The notes under the pieces are model-generated. The model saw nothing but the letters and a program-made list of their open reading frames with translations, did no database searches and was not told the DNA's origin. DNA of 64,000 bases. It comes from Humulus lupulus (taxonomy: Eukaryota > Streptophyta > Magnoliopsida > Rosales > Cannabaceae). Each line of letters opens with the position of its first letter. The first letter of the stretch is position 1. The position numbers were made by a program, and so were the translations under genes. Location: the NCBI RefSeq assembly GCF_963169125.1, contig NC_084796.1, forward strand, positions 210,803,948 through 210,867,947. The letters run 5' to 3'. This document shows, one piece after another, positions 9,271 to 20,856 of this stretch.

Positions 9271-11585
9271 TGTAATGCCCTGGATAACCAAGATCATTAC
9301 ACTGTGTATTTGAAATAGTGCAAGACTTGCTAATCAAGTCATTTGAATAAAAATGTGATCCTAAAGGCATAGTCAGGTTAGGGTTAAAATATTTTGGATC
9401 ATAAACAATTAATTTTCATTAAAATAGATGTTTGGTACATGGGATCCCAAAAACAGGGATTAAAAGAAAATTTACAAACTCTCAAAAGTTATATACAATC
9501 AATGGCCACTGTAATGGCAAAATACAAGTTTTAGGCTTTTGTCCCTATACTTTTCCTCGGCCGTGGTGGATGAGCAGCTGACAATGTACACCTCGCCCCT
9601 AGAGCTCTCCAACTCATGGTTGATCCATCTTACCCTTGCCTTTACCTACACCACATAGCACCCGTGAGCCAAGGCCCAGCAAGAAAACCATAACAGTATA
9701 GCATAATCAATGATGATAATTAACCAATCGCAAGACAGATAACCAAATATTTAGTAAGCCATAACATTAAACTATCAACAGTAAACATATATATTCAACA
9801 ATTCATCTCAATTAACAAGCAATACTAAGGGTCAACGCCCTTAGGCCACACCCTCTGTTTGATCCACTGACTCCAGCTCGCTTAGGTTGAGTCCAGCATT
9901 TATCTAGCTGACCCCGGCTCACATTGCCCAAGTCACATCCTTTGTGCAAATTATCAACCCCTGGCTCTCTTAGGCCGTTCATTTTCATATGCCAAATCAT
10001 TCATTTAGCCATATAATAAACATGTTCAAGTATTGGGAAACTTAGTCCCGTTACAACCACTCAAGGGTGCAGTTTTCTTACCTTTAATTCTGAACTAAGA
10101 AAATGAAATGGTTCTGAGCACGATCCTTAACCCCGAGCCTAGGTGATAAACCTAGTCACAATGTCCAATGGGTAATTGTTAACTTCCAATCCAAAATAAA
10201 TACTTAGGAGATAGAAACTAGCCTTCGGGACCTCAATTTCTACCAAACGGGGCTGAGCGCCTAGGTTCGAACCCCTGAGCCTTACCAATTCTAGAAACCA
10301 TTCTAAGGCTAAAATCCATAGGTGGGTCTCAACTTGGCTTAGTGGGTCGTGACTTACCCCCAAGTCAGAGAGCAAGGACCCAAGCCAAAGGGGAGGCGGG
10401 CCGCGACTTGCCCCCTAGGGTTGCACCATGCCCCCAAGTCAGAGGTCAACCCAGGTCCTTCTGGGCACATGCGCCGCAACGCCCAGAGCTAGGTCATGAT
10501 GCGCTCTCTTCGAACCTAGAAATTTTGGGTTATCTCCACTCTTTTCTAGCCAATTTCCCTCAAAACTCAAATCCAATAAGCCTTCCAATTAGAACCAAAC
10601 CCAACCATGGGTTCAAGATTAAATCACATACTTTAAACATAAAATTCCTAACAATTATACTAGAATCAATACCCCAATTCAGTAGCAATTCAGACTCTCA
10701 CTAGCACCCAAATTCAACTCAGAACCAACTAACAAATCCAGACCTTAAGAAAGCTTAATCCTAAACATAGTTTTAGCATAATTCAGAGCTTAAAACTAAA
10801 GTTCTTACCTCCAATTGTAGCCCAGTTTCCCAGCAGAATTCTTGCACAAATTCAACTTAATTCCTTGAATTCTCCTCTGTTTTCCCAGCATAAACTCCCA
10901 GCTTAAGGCCTAGGTTCTGCCCCTTTTTCTTCCTTAACTTCCAATGCACAAAGAGAGAAAATGAGAGAGAGAATACATGAGAAAGAAAAAGGAGAGTTTG
11001 TGATGTTTCCCTAAGCTTCAATTGACTTCTAACACTTGAGTATATCTCTAATTTTAAGCAAAAGACCTATTTTCCCTTCTAAGTTTACTAGTCCTTAAGT
11101 TGTCCCTAGGGGTAAAATAGTCATTTTCTCCCAGTTCCCTCTAATTCCTCAAATGTTCCTAATATTTACCAATCAATCTTGTCATCCAATTAATTACCAT
11201 TTATTTATTCAGTATCTAATAATTCCCAAGATTTTCTCTAAATTCCCAAAAATACCCCTAGGCCCTTCCCGAACCGGGTATTAGTCCTTGCTGTGACTAT
11301 TTTGTTAATCTGCTCACTAGGACAGTCTCGAGCCATACGCTGCAAATATATCCACATAATAATGTGGTCTGAATAATTTATCACATATAATCACATTTAT
11401 GCCCTCCACGGGCCAAGATTACAAATATGCCCTTTAAGCTGTAAAGGGCCCACGTGCATATCTAATACTCACAAACATGCATGCCACATAATCATATAAT
11501 CATTTAATCACACATATACCAGTTATGCCCTCTCGGCACGCTAATCAAGGACCTTAAGCCTTATTAGTGATTTTGGGTCGTTACA
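9271..11585 (-). repeat. Element B 3' LTR (Tekay-like, minus sense)
   Basis: Read on the minus strand it starts TGTAACGACCCAAAATCAC and ends GGGCATTACA (2315 bp). It is a full-length relative of the split LTR at 1230-9266 and of the solo LTR at 37423. Internal blocks include 'ggcatgcatg', 'gtgggccc' and 'aatacccggttcgggaag'. A purine tract borders it at 11586-11600 on the pol side, which makes it the 3' LTR of a minus-strand element. Confidence 0.87.
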
Positions 11586-11621
11586 ACTATCCCTTCCTAC
11601 TGAGAATTTCATCCTCAAAAT

Positions 11622-11921
11622 TTACCTGAATAACTCAGGATACTGCTCCCGCATCGCTGACTCAAGCTCCCAGGTCATTTCATCGACCCTGCTATTCCTC
11701 CACAATACTTTAACTAGAGGAATTGTCTTGTTCCGTAGAACCTTGTCTTTTCTGTCTAAGACCTGAACCGGTCGCTCCTCATAAGACAAATCTATCTGCA
11801 GTTCTAAGTCCTCATACTTCAACACGTGAGTTGTATTTGAGACGTACTTCCGAAGCATAGAAATGTGGAATACGTCATGAACTCCCGACAACGAAGGTGG
11901 CAATGCCAATCTATAGGCCAC
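11622..11921 (-). pseudogene. Element B integrase C-terminus with chromodomain
   Basis: The 99-residue fragment has 'YRLALPPSLSGVHDVFHISM' (integrase C-terminal GPF/Y region) followed by 'EERPVQVLDRKDKVLRNK', 'PLVKVLWRNS' and 'MTWELESAMREQYPELF'. That is the modified chromodomain of Tekay/Del elements. It ends at the TGA at 11622, about 40 bp before the 3' LTR. Confidence 0.85.
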
Positions 11922-12103
11922 CTACCCGATCCTCTCCAGGATCTCAAGAGGTCCAATAAATCTAGGGCTCAGCTTACCCTTTTTCCCAAACCTTCTCACC
12001 CCTCGAAGTGGTGAGACTTGTAGAAACATGTGGTCCCCTATCTGGATCTCCACGTCCCTACGCTTAGGATTAGCGTAGCTTTTCTATCTGCTCTATAAAG
12101 CGG

Positions 12104-12904
12104 TCATTTGAGCTCGAATCTTCTCGATAGCCTCATTAGTCTTTTGAACATGTCCAGTCCTAAATACTTCCTCTCACCCATCTCATCCCAATTGATGGGC
12201 AATCTACATCTCCTCCCATATATCATCTTGTATGGAGCTACTCCAATCATTGATTGATAACTGTTGTTGTACGAAAACTCAATCAACGGGAGATACTTAC
12301 TCCAAGACCCCTCAACGTTTATCACACATGCCCTGAGCATGTCCTACACTACCTGAATCGTCCTCTCAGACTATCCGTCAGTCTGAGGATGAAAAGTCGT
12401 ACCGAACTTCAACTGAGTCCCCATAGCCTTCTATAATCCACCCCAAAACTTGGAGGTAAAGATAGGATCTCGGTCTGATACTATAGACTTGGGAACCCCA
12501 TGGAGACATACAATCTCCCTCATATACAGCTCCACATACTGATCCATAGTATAAGTCATCTTCATTGGCAGAAAGTGAGCTTACTTGGTGTATCTGTTCG
12601 CTATCACCCACACTGAGTCATGCAGCCCCACTATCCTTGGTAAACCTCCCACAAAATCCATCATAATGTCTTCCCATTTCCACTCAGGAATACCCAAAGG
12701 CTGTAGCAACCCCGCTGTGCATTGATGCTCAGCATTCACCTGCTGATAGGTCAAACACTTGGCCACGTACTCCACGACATTCTTCTTCATCTTAGGCCAC
12801 CAATACAATGTCTGTAGATCCTGATACATCTTTGTGGTGCCTGGATGGAGTGAGTACGATGTAGTATGGAACACAAATTCGATCCTTGTACCATAGCAAA
12901 CCAA
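12104..12904 (-). pseudogene. Element B integrase remnant
   Basis: In one minus frame the region reads through a decayed H-C-C zinc domain ('LYWWPKMKKNVVEYVAKCLTY'), the core start 'MMDFVGGLPR', 'SIVSDRDPIF' and the Glu-containing 'SERTIQ', then 'NNSYQSMIGVAPYKMIYGRR'. At least four stops interrupt it: after 'IANRYTK', within the 'FWGGL' region, after 'HPQTDG' and after 'TIQVV'. The DDE residues are still recognisable despite the stops. Confidence 0.78.
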
Positions 12905-12980
12905 TCTCGGAAATGGAATAGTCCTTAGCCACTCCCGCTAAGACATTCCCCCTAACCTCCTCCAATTGTGCATCAACCAT

Positions 12981-13202
12981 CTAACCCTTTTTAATATGTT
13001 CTAACAAGGTCGAATGTAAGGTAATATTTGCCAATCGGCTCGCAACTAGTTCTATCTTCGCTCTAGACATCTCCTCTGGCAACTCTCTCGATATCTGAGC
13101 AGAGCTAAATAACTTCCTCGAGTCCCTCCGGCTCAACGCATCTGCCACTACATTGGCTTTCCCTGGGTGGTAAAGGATATCACAATCATAGTCCTTCACC
13201 AA
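12981..13202 (-). pseudogene. Element B RNase H-integrase linker fragment
   Basis: The 73-residue piece contains '[20 protein letters not shown]', the typical end of RNase H in Tekay elements. It is followed by the linker region before the integrase zinc domain. It lies in the same frame as the RT piece; the frame then shifts before 12904. Confidence 0.75.
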
Positions 13203-13388
13203 TTACATCCAACGCCTCTGCCTCATGTTAATATCCTTCTGGGTGAAGAAATACTTCAAACTCTTGTGATCGGTGTATATCTCACACTTCTCTCCATACA
13301 AATAATGTCACCACACCTTCAGTGCGAATACCACTGCTGCCAATTCCAGATCATGCGTAGGGTACTGCTGTTCATATTCCTTCAGCTG

Positions 13389-14204
13389 TCATGATGCATA
13401 AGTAATAACTCTTTCATTCTGCATCAACCTGCATCCTAAACCCAACCTCGTTGCATCATAATATACCACAAACTTTCCTCCATCCAAAGGGAGACTCAAC
13501 ACAGGTGTCGTAATAAGTCGTCGCTTCAATTCCTGAAAGTTGTTCTCACACTTATCTGACCAGACGAACTTCAAATTATTCCATGTCAATTCTATCATCG
13601 GTGCAGCAATCTTCGAGAACCCTTCCACAAACTGCCTGTAATATCCTGCTAACCCGAGGAAGCTCCTAACCTCTGAGGCATTCCTTGGCTTTAGCCAATC
13701 TCTCACTGCCTTCACCTTAGATGGATCAACCTTAATCCCATCCTCACCAACAATATGTCCAAGGAATGTCACTTCTGGTAGCCAATACTCACACTTCTTA
13801 AACTTGGCGTACAACCGATGCTCTCTCAATATTTGCAAGACCTGTTGGAGATGTTGTTCATGCTCTGTCTCTGAACTAGAGTACACTAGGATGTCGTCAA
13901 TGAAGAAAATCACAAATTGATCCAAGAAGTCCTTGAACACCCTATTCATCAAGTCCATAAATGCTGCTAGGGCATTGGTCAAACACATCGACATGACCAG
14001 GAACTCATAATACCCATACCTCATTCGTAAGGCCATCTTTGGTATATCCTCGTCCTTGATCCTCAACTGGTGATAACCAAATTGAAGATCAATCTTCGAG
14101 AACACCGTCTTTCCCTGAAGTTGATCAAACAAGTCATCGATCCTTGGTAAGGGGTATTTATTCTTGATGGTCAACTTGTTCAACTCCCTGTAGTCTATAC
14201 ACAT
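13389..14204 (-). CDS. Element B reverse transcriptase / RNase H fragment
   Basis: This is a 271-residue open piece. It begins in '[20 protein letters not shown]' and keeps '[13 protein letters not shown]' and the [10 protein letters not shown] active site, then '[18 protein letters not shown]' and the RNase H start '[14 protein letters not shown]'. The normal MPFGLTNAP motif reads MSMCLTNAL, a sign of drift. It ends at a TGA within the RNase H region. It is a remnant of the Tekay lineage and makes no complete enzyme. Confidence 0.85.
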   Translation of the reverse strand: MCIDYRELNKLTIKNKYPLPRIDDLFDQLQGKTVFSKIDLQFGYHQLRIKDEDIPKMALRMRYGYYEFLVMSMCLTNALAAFMDLMNRVFKDFLDQFVIFFIDDILVYSSSETEHEQHLQQVLQILREHRLYAKFKKCEYWLPEVTFLGHIVGEDGIKVDPSKVKAVRDWLKPRNASEVRSFLGLAGYYRQFVEGFSKIAAPMIELTWNNLKFVWSDKCENNFQELKRRLITTPVLSLPLDGGKFVVYYDATRLGLGCRLMQNERVITYAS

Positions 14205-15171
14205 CCTCAGAATCCCGTCCTTCTTCTAAACAAACAAAACCAGAGGACCCCATGGCGAGTAGCTAGGCCTGATAAACCCCAAATCAAGAAGCTCTTGCAA
14301 TTTTATCTTCAATTCTTTCAGTTCCGACGGAGCCATCCTATATGGTGCCCTCGACACTGGCTCTATCCCCGACACTAACTCGATGACAAAATGAATCTCC
14401 CTGTGCGGCGGAAACCCTCATAAATCCTTAGGAAACATGTCTAAGAACTCACGAACTAATCTGGTCTTTCTCAGCCCTACTGGCAAAACTCTGGTAGTAT
14501 CCACCACACTAGCCAGGAAAGCTATACAACCTCCCTGTAATAGGTCTCTAGCTCTCAATTCTTATGTCATGTGTATGCGGGGTTCATATACCACACCCAC
14601 GAAAACAAAGGGATCTTCTCCCTCAGGTTCAAAAGTCACCATCTTCTTCCTGCAATCAATAGTTGTAATGATCCAACTAATTCTAGACCTTGGACCATTA
14701 AAACTACTTATATATAAACATTATTCTTAAGAAAACTTACAAATGAAATAGTCATAACTTTATTAAAACTATAAAACAAAGGTCAAAATACATAAAATTC
14801 GGGGTAAGATATGGGATCCCATTGTTTGAAAATAAAATAAGCATAACTTAAATCTTAAAATTCATTACAAAACAAAGTGTGGAAAATACACAGAAACATA
14901 ATAAAATGACTAAAAACAACTTCGTCCTCGAATCATTCACCCAGTCCACTGAATCCATCCTTCCTCAATACACAATCCCAAGCTGCCAAGAATCTTCCCG
15001 CCGCCATAACTATTTTCCTGCACATATAAAACAAAAGAATGAGCCTAATGCACAACAAGGAAAATCTACTACAAGCATGAAACATATACATAAACATAAG
15101 CTATAAACATATAACATATTTTATAAACATATATCATAATTCTAACCCATGTACATGGTAGCTATTGGGGT

Positions 15172-15275
15172 TTGCTAACTAAGCAACTATAAGCCTCAAA
15201 ATACAATGAGGTTTGCTAGCTAAGCAACTATAAGCTCCAAAAACATAAAAGTGTTGGGGTTTGCTATTTAAGCAA
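15172..15275 (-). repeat. Three copies of a TTGCTAGCTAAGCAA hairpin word
   Basis: Near-identical 15-mers sit at 15172-15186, 15213-15227 and 15261-15275 (TTGCTNNYTAAGCAA). The arms TTGCT and AGCAA can pair around a 5-nt loop. They lie downstream of the TATA-like box in element sense, so they would be in the transcript leader. Related words recur in the 5' LTR around 23340-23520. Confidence 0.6.
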
Positions 15276-15810
15276 CTATAACCCCCAAAACATATATCAT
15301 AACAAATAAAAACATACTATAGCATAATCATATAAGCATATAATACTATCCTATTTTCCTTACCAAATATCGGGATGTGAGAACAAGGACGGTATTTTGG
15401 AACACTCCTAAAAACCATTAATAGAAAGGTGAGTATTCTAAAAGAAAGAGATGAAAAGGAATGAACTAAACCACCGAGAAGGTACTGACAAGAAACCTCA
15501 AGTTCAAAGAACTTAGATGCCTAACAACGAATGAAAACAGCGAGTTAGGAATTGAGTAGAGAAAAACTATAAAAACTATGAAACAATACAGAAAGGAACT
15601 AGAAATAGGAATACCTTGAATGCACTATAACCGAACTACACCTCGATATCAGAATACACACTATTATCCTTACTTCCCGAGTGTTTAATAAGCTTAGAAT
15701 GATAAAACTTATAACCCCAACCCAAGTGTTTAACACTCCAAAGTAAACATAGCAGCTTGAAGGCTCTGAACACAGCTTGAAGAATGAAAGAAATGGCTGG
15801 GTACTGGTCC

Positions 15811-15820
15811 TATTTATAGA
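15811..15820 (-). promoter_or_regulatory. Element C 3' LTR TATA-like box
   Basis: On the minus strand it reads TCTATAAATA, followed by 'GGACC'. The same block is at 24069-24078 in the 5' LTR and at 45709-45720 in the solo LTR. Conservation across three LTRs supports a promoter core. Confidence 0.65.
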
Positions 15821-16020
15821 GTTCAAGAATGAAAATATATACTTTTAGCTTGAATAAAAATAATGACTTTTTAATTGAAAAAAATTTGAATAATCGTTTA
15901 GCAGAAGCTAAAGACTCGGTCAAAAAGATTCTGGGCTTATCAAGAGGATAAGGATTAAAATGAGCTCGGTTTCAAAATTATTCAAAATTCATGCCCTAGA
16001 GCTAATATATTGCCCATGAT

Positions 16021-16136
16021 AGGCGATATATCACCTGAGCTGATATTCCTGAGGCTCATCGAAGTGTTCGTGCGAAGTTCACGTGTTTTTGTATCCCCCG
16101 AGTGGCGATATATCGCCCCTAGAGCTGCAATATATC
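16021..16136 (-). promoter_or_regulatory. Cluster of CGATATATCG palindromes in U3
   Basis: AGGCGATATATCACCT (16021-16036), GGCGATATATCGCC (inside 16103-16118) and a degenerate copy CAATATATCG near 16130 lie 200-320 bp upstream of the TATA-like box in element sense. A further weak copy is just to the left, around 16005. The same cluster is perfect in the solo LTR at 45403-45531. Confidence 0.55.
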
Positions 16137-16512
16137 GGCATACGATGAAATATTATACATGTAATTGCACTTTTTCAGCCTAATTTGAATTGAGTAAACA
16201 GCTTTGACTGAGTCCTATAATGACTTCAAAGCTGCTGGCAGACTCTGGGATTTTCAAATATTACTCTTAATAAACTATTCCTCAAAAATACTTAATTTAT
16301 CAATAAACATGCACATGACAAGTGTCATGATCTTATTGGTTCTATCTAAACGTTATTGTATAATAAATATCATCTTCATAATCAGCTATATTAATCAACC
16401 CTTATGTTATAATTAATATTCTTAAACTATAGGTTAAACTTATAAAATCTATAAGTGTTGCTACGAGTGTTCAACTAAGTCCCGGCTTGAACCAAAATCC
16501 ACAGTAATAAAC

Positions 16513-16553
16513 ATACTACAACTACTAATAGCTATTACTACTACTACTACTAT
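16513..16553. repeat. Short (ACT)n tract, counterpart of the giant array
   Basis: About 40 bp of ACT-rich sequence ending in a run of ACTACTACT lies between 'ccacagtaat' and 'cagctaagtaaagttc'. The giant array at 24946-33828 is bordered by the same two sequences, so this is the unexpanded version of that locus. Confidence 0.85.
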
Positions 16554-16588
16554 CTAACCAGCTAAGTAAAGTTCTTGGACTCTACAAT

Positions 16589-16603
16589 TCTCCTCTACTA
16601 AAA
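16589..16603 (-). other. Element C polypurine tract
   Basis: On the minus strand the purine-rich TTAGTAGAGGAGAAT runs directly into the TGTAGAG start of the 3' LTR. This fixes the element's orientation. Confidence 0.75.
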
Positions 16604-16799
16604 AGAATTCCGTCCTCGAAATTTGCTTACCAAAAAATTCTGGATACCGGGCTATCATGTCCTCCTCCAACTCCCACGTCGCCTCCCGTTCAAAATTATT
16701 ACTCCATAAGACTTTGACTATTAGAATACTCTTGGACCGTAACTACTTCATACCTCTATCTAGGATGCTAACCGGTCGTTCCTCGTAACTCAAGTCTTT

Positions 16800-17129
16800 C
16801 TAGAGTGCTATCGTATCGTAATTGAGGACGTGAGATGGGTCTGACACATACTTGCGTAGCATTGAGATGTGGAACACATTGTGGCTATCTGCTAGGGCTG
16901 GCGGTAGGGATAATCTATATGCAACTGCTCCCACTTTGTCCAATATCTCAAAAGGACCTAAAAATTGGGGACTAAGCTTGCCTTTCTTCCCAAACTGCTT
17001 CACACCTTTCATAGGAGAAATCTTTAGGAAGACTTGATCTCTGATCTTGAATTCCACATCGCGTCGCTTGGTATCCACATAGTTTTTCTGACGGCTTTGA
17101 GCAGCAAGCATACGTTGTCTAATCAACAC
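16800..17129 (-). pseudogene. Element C integrase C-terminus
   Basis: The 109-residue fragment has 'SRQKNYVDTKRRDVEFKI', 'QVFLKISPMKGVKQFGKKGK', 'LSPQFLGPFEIL' (GPF/Y motif), 'AYRLSLPPALADSHNVFHIS' and 'MLRKYVSDPSHVL'. It stops before the chromodomain; downstream to about 16620 another readable stretch gives 'SYEERPVSILDR' and 'KVLWSN', the Tekay-type chromodomain, broken by stops. It shares a frame with the integrase core at 17313-17666. Confidence 0.82.
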
Positions 17130-17312
17130 TATTGCTTCTTGGGCTTTTCTAACATCTTCGGGACCGAGAAGCTGCCTTTCTCCTACCTCGTCCCAGTGTA
17201 GCGGCGATCGACACCATTTTCCGTAAAGTAACTCATAAGGTGCTATCCCGATCGTTGACTAGTACCTATTGTTCTAGGAGAACTCTATCAGCGGCAAGTA
17301 CTTATTCCATGA

Positions 17313-17666
17313 TCATCTGAAATCAAGTACACAAGCGCGTAGCATATCCTCTAAAATATGTATCGTACGCTCGGACTGACCGTCTGTTTGAGAATGAAAA
17401 GTTGTACTAAGACTTAACTTAGTACCCATGGCTTGCTGTAAACTTTCCCAAAATCTCGATGTAAACACCGATCCTCTATCAGACACTATTTTCTTGGGGA
17501 TTCCATGCAACCTTACTATCTCTTGGACATAGATGTATGCGTATTGGTCCATTGTGTATGAAGTCTTAATAGGCAGGAAATGAGCTGACTTGGTTAATCT
17601 ATCTATTACTACCCAAGCTAAATCATGCTGCCTACTTGTTCGTGGAAAACCTATCATGAAATCCAT
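17313..17666 (-). pseudogene. Element C integrase catalytic core
   Basis: This 117-residue piece carries the core: 'MDFMIGFPRTSRQHD' (first Asp), 'IVSDRGSVFTSRFWESL' (second Asp) and 'FHSQTDGQSERTIHILEDML' (Glu). All three catalytic acids are present, but stops lie on both sides. The zinc domain lies between it and the RNase H piece and is disrupted. Confidence 0.83.
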
Positions 17667-17791
17667 AGCTATATCTTCCCATTTCCATTCTGGTACACTA
17701 AGTGGTTACAATAAGCCTGCAGGCCGCTGATGCTCTGCTTTCACTTGCTGGCATATTAAACACTTAGACACAAATTCCTCTATGTCCTTCT

Positions 17792-18529
17792 TCATTCCTG
17801 GCCACCAATACATTGCCTTGATGAGTACGGGGTACTGTGTACTTCCTCTAAAATCCTCATCTTAATCCTTTGATCATTCGGCACACATACCCGATCCTTA
17901 TATCTCAATAACCCTTGACCTGATATTGAGAAATATGTGGCCTTGCCTTCTCTGACTGCATCCATATGTGCCACTAGTGTGTCGTCACGCCCTTGCCCAA
18001 TCCGTATATCTTCTAGCAGATTTGACTGGATAGACAAGTTAGCCAGCTTGCCGACAACTACTTCTATTTTGGCATTGATCAGCTCCTGCTGCAGCGGCTT
18101 TTCTATTTCGGCTAGTACTGCTAAACTTCCATAATTCTTCCTACTTAGCGCATCGGCAACTACGTTTGCCTTTCCCGGGTGGTATAGGATTTCGCAGTCG
18201 TAATCCTTTACTAACTCTAACCACCTGTGCTGCCTCATGTTGAGCTCCTTCTGAATGAAGAAGTACTTTAAACTTTTGTGGTCCGTATAAATCTTGCACC
18301 GTTCTCTGTAAAGATAATGGCGCCAGATTTTCAACGCAAAGACCACCATTGTCAACTCCATATCGTGAGTTGGGTAGCGTTGTTCGTACTCCTTCAGCTG
18401 CCATGAGGCGTAGGCTATCACCTTATCATTCTGCATCATCACGCAACCCAACCCTTGCTTTGACGCATCGCAGTAGACTACAAACTTGTCATTGGGTGTC
18501 GGTACACAGAGTAGTGGTGCTGAGCACAA
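17792..18529 (-). pseudogene. Element C RNase H and integrase linker
   Basis: The 245-residue open piece begins in the RNase H domain ('[19 protein letters not shown]', '[19 protein letters not shown]', '[12 protein letters not shown]') and continues through '[17 protein letters not shown]' to the start of the integrase zinc domain. The frame differs from the integrase core, so a frameshift lies between 17666 and 17792. Confidence 0.83.
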
Positions 18530-18706
18530 CTTGTCCTCAAGTAACTGGAAGCTTTCTTCACATCTATCATTCTAGTTGAATCTTTGCTGTTTCTGGGTCA
18601 GGTTGGTGAGTGGAGTGGCTATCTTGGAAAAGCCCTCTATGAACCTCCTATAATAACCTGCTAATCCTAGAAAGCTCCTTACTTCAGATGCATTCTTTGG
18701 TCTTGG

Positions 18707-19006
18707 TCAATCCTTCACAACCTCTACCTTTGATGGGTCTACTGCAACTCCGTCCTTGGATATAATGTGCTCGAGGAACGCCATTTGCGAAAGCCAAAAC
18801 TCACATTTCTTGAACTTGGCGTAGAGTTGATGCTCCTTTAGTCGTGATAGGATTAACCTCAAATATTCCTCATGCTCGACTTCGTCCTTCAAGTATACTA
18901 AGATGTCGTCGATGAATACTACGATGAATTTATCCAAGTAGTCCTTGAAGACCCTATTCATTAAGTCCATAAACGCGTCTGGAGTGTTGGTAAGACCAAA
19001 AGACAT
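18707..19006 (-). pseudogene. Element C reverse transcriptase catalytic half
   Basis: The 99-residue piece starts [20 protein letters not shown] and keeps the active site FIDDILVYL, then '[20 protein letters not shown]'. A TGA (around 18707) replaces the normal Trp after 'VVKD'. It is in the same frame as the RNase H piece but not with the protease-RT piece upstream. Confidence 0.83.
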
Positions 19007-19206
19007 AACTAAGAACTTGTAATGCCCATAACAAGTTCTAGAAGGTGTATTAGGAATATCCTCTCCCTACACCTTTAGTTGATGGTACCCGGACCATAAA
19101 TCAATCTTTGAAAATACAGTCGCGCCTCGGAGTTGATCAAATAAGTCATCAATCCGGGGTAGCGGGTACTTATTCTTAATCGTTACCTTATTTAGCTCAC
19201 GGTAGT

Positions 19207-20010
19207 CTATGCACATCTGCATGCTTTCGTCCTTTTTGTTCCCCATGGAGAATGGCTTGGTCTAATGAAACCCAAGTCTAGGAGTTCTTGTAGCTGTGTC
19301 TTTAACTCCTTAAGTTCGGTAGGTGCCATCCGGTATGGTGCCTTGGAGATAGACTCGGTGCCCGATACTAATTCTATCGTGAAGTCAATTTCTCGAGTCG
19401 GTGGCAACCCTAGCAAGCCATCGAGAAATACTTCTGTGAATTCCCTTACAATACGGACGTCTCCAACCTTAAGCGGTGTTTCCTTTACTATGTCTGTGAT
19501 GCTGGCTAAGAACGCTTGACATCCTTTTTCTATCATCCTTTGAGCTTTGAGGGATGATATTAGCGGTGTGCGTAGTCCTAAAACTTGCCCCATGAAGCAT
19601 AGTCTCTGGCCGTCAGGAGTCTCGAATGTCACTTTCTTGCGTTTACAGTCGATGGTTGCACCATGCCGTGCTAGCCAGTCCATGCCTAGTTTCGCGTTGA
19701 AGTCCTTGATCTCCAGTTCTATCAGGTCTCCTTCTAGTTCTACATCCTCAATCTTGATCGGTATGCCTTGTACTATCCATGATGATAAAACTACTTCGCC
19801 CGAAGGCAACTCGGTTACAAACCTAGTTCTAAATCTTTCACAAGGTTTGTCTAGTTTTTCTATCATTCCTAACGAGATATACGAATGAGTGGCTCCCGAA
19901 TAAAATAATACAGAACATATATTATTGAGGATAGAAACCTGACCTGTGACCACCTTATTGCTAGCATGAGCCTCTCCTTGGGTTAAGGCAAATACCCTGG
20001 CAGGAACCAT
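19207..20010 (-). pseudogene. Element C protease (second copy) and RT start
   Basis: The 267-residue open piece begins 'MVPARVFALTQGEA', has the protease core 'FYSGATHSYISL', where the catalytic Asp is Tyr (codon 19900-19902), then 'AKLGMDWLARHGATIDCKRK' and the RT entry 'DFTIELVSGTESISKAPYRM'. It lies in the downstream copy of a 498-bp tandem duplication; the upstream copy at 20398-20400 still has Asp. The protease reading straight into RT would thus be inactive, as far as the sequence shows. Confidence 0.82.
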
Positions 20011-20856
20011 CTTATCTTCCTTTTTCCCTTCTATCTTGAGAAGAGGACATTCTTTCTTCCGGTGTCCTTCTTGACCACAGTTGTATCATCCCTTGGTGTT
20101 TGCCTGGTATTCGCTAGGATGTTTCTTCTAGCACTTAGTACACTGCGGGTACTCTACATAACCCGATCTACTACTTCAATTGTTTGTCCGTGCCCATTTA
20201 TCGTTGTTGGACTGCTTATTGTCAGGATGCCTTCTTTTCTGACCATTATTGTTGTTGCTGGACTGATTGCTGTTGTTGTGGTGGCTGTTATTCTAACTAG
20301 TCTGAGGTTGAGATATACGAGATATAATTTCTCTTACACAAGGTTAGTCTAATTTCTCTATCATTCCTAACGAGATATACGAGTGAGTGGCTCCCGAATC
20401 AAATAATACAAAACATACATTATTGAGGATAGAAACCTGACCTGTAAGTACTTTATTGCTAGCGTCAGCTTCTCCTTGGGTTAAGGCAAATACCCTGGCA
20501 GGTCCCATCTGGTCTTCCCTTTTTCCCTCTGGCTTGAGCTGGGGACACTGCCTCTTTTGGTGACCTTCCTGACCACAGTTAAAGCATCCCTTGGTGTCTG
20601 CACGGCACTCACCAGGATGTTTCTTTTGGCACTTAAAGCATTGAGGGTATTCTACATAACCTGGACTATTACCTCCATTGTTTGTTTGTGCCCTTTTATC
20701 GTTGTCGGATTACTTGTTGTCAGGATGCTTTCTTTTCTAACCATTATTATTGCTGGACTGATTGGTGTTGTTGTTGTGGTTGTTCCGACCATTCTGAGGT
20801 TGACTTGGTTGTTTAGGCTCAGGCTTACTGACATCCTCTTTACTAACGTTTGCCTG
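19861..20856 (-). repeat. 498-bp tandem duplication of zinc knuckle plus protease start
   Basis: Sequence starting 'tatcattcctaacgagatat' at 19861 recurs at 20359, and the similarity continues to about 20850. Each copy covers the Gag tail, a CCHC zinc knuckle ('CFNCGQEGHQKRQC' in the upstream copy, 'YNCGQEGHRKKEC' in the downstream one) and the protease start. The upstream copy in element sense (20359-20856) retains protease DSGATHS; the downstream copy reads YSGATHS. Both copies carry stops. Confidence 0.85.

Larger units (their letters stand above)
11586..14663 (-). pseudogene. Element B pol remnant (protease to integrase)
   Basis: This is a decayed minus-strand pol region. Reading from 14663 down: the end of protease, reverse transcriptase with FIDDIL, RNase H, integrase and a Tekay-type modified chromodomain. 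RT and the end of RNase H share one frame, integrase lies in another, and the chromodomain returns to the first, with several stops. The element is cut off at 14663 by the LTR of element C, and its gag and 5' LTR were not found on the other side of C. Confidence 0.87.
14664..16588 (-). repeat. Element C 3' LTR
   Basis: The 1925-bp LTR has + strand ends TGTAATGATCC and GACTCTACA. On the minus strand it has a TATA-like TCTATAAATA at 15811-15820, CGATATATCG-type palindromes upstream (16021-16136), and a short (ACT)n tract at 16513-16553 near its outer start. The same layout occurs in the 5' LTR and in the solo LTR at 44964-46894. Confidence 0.88.
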
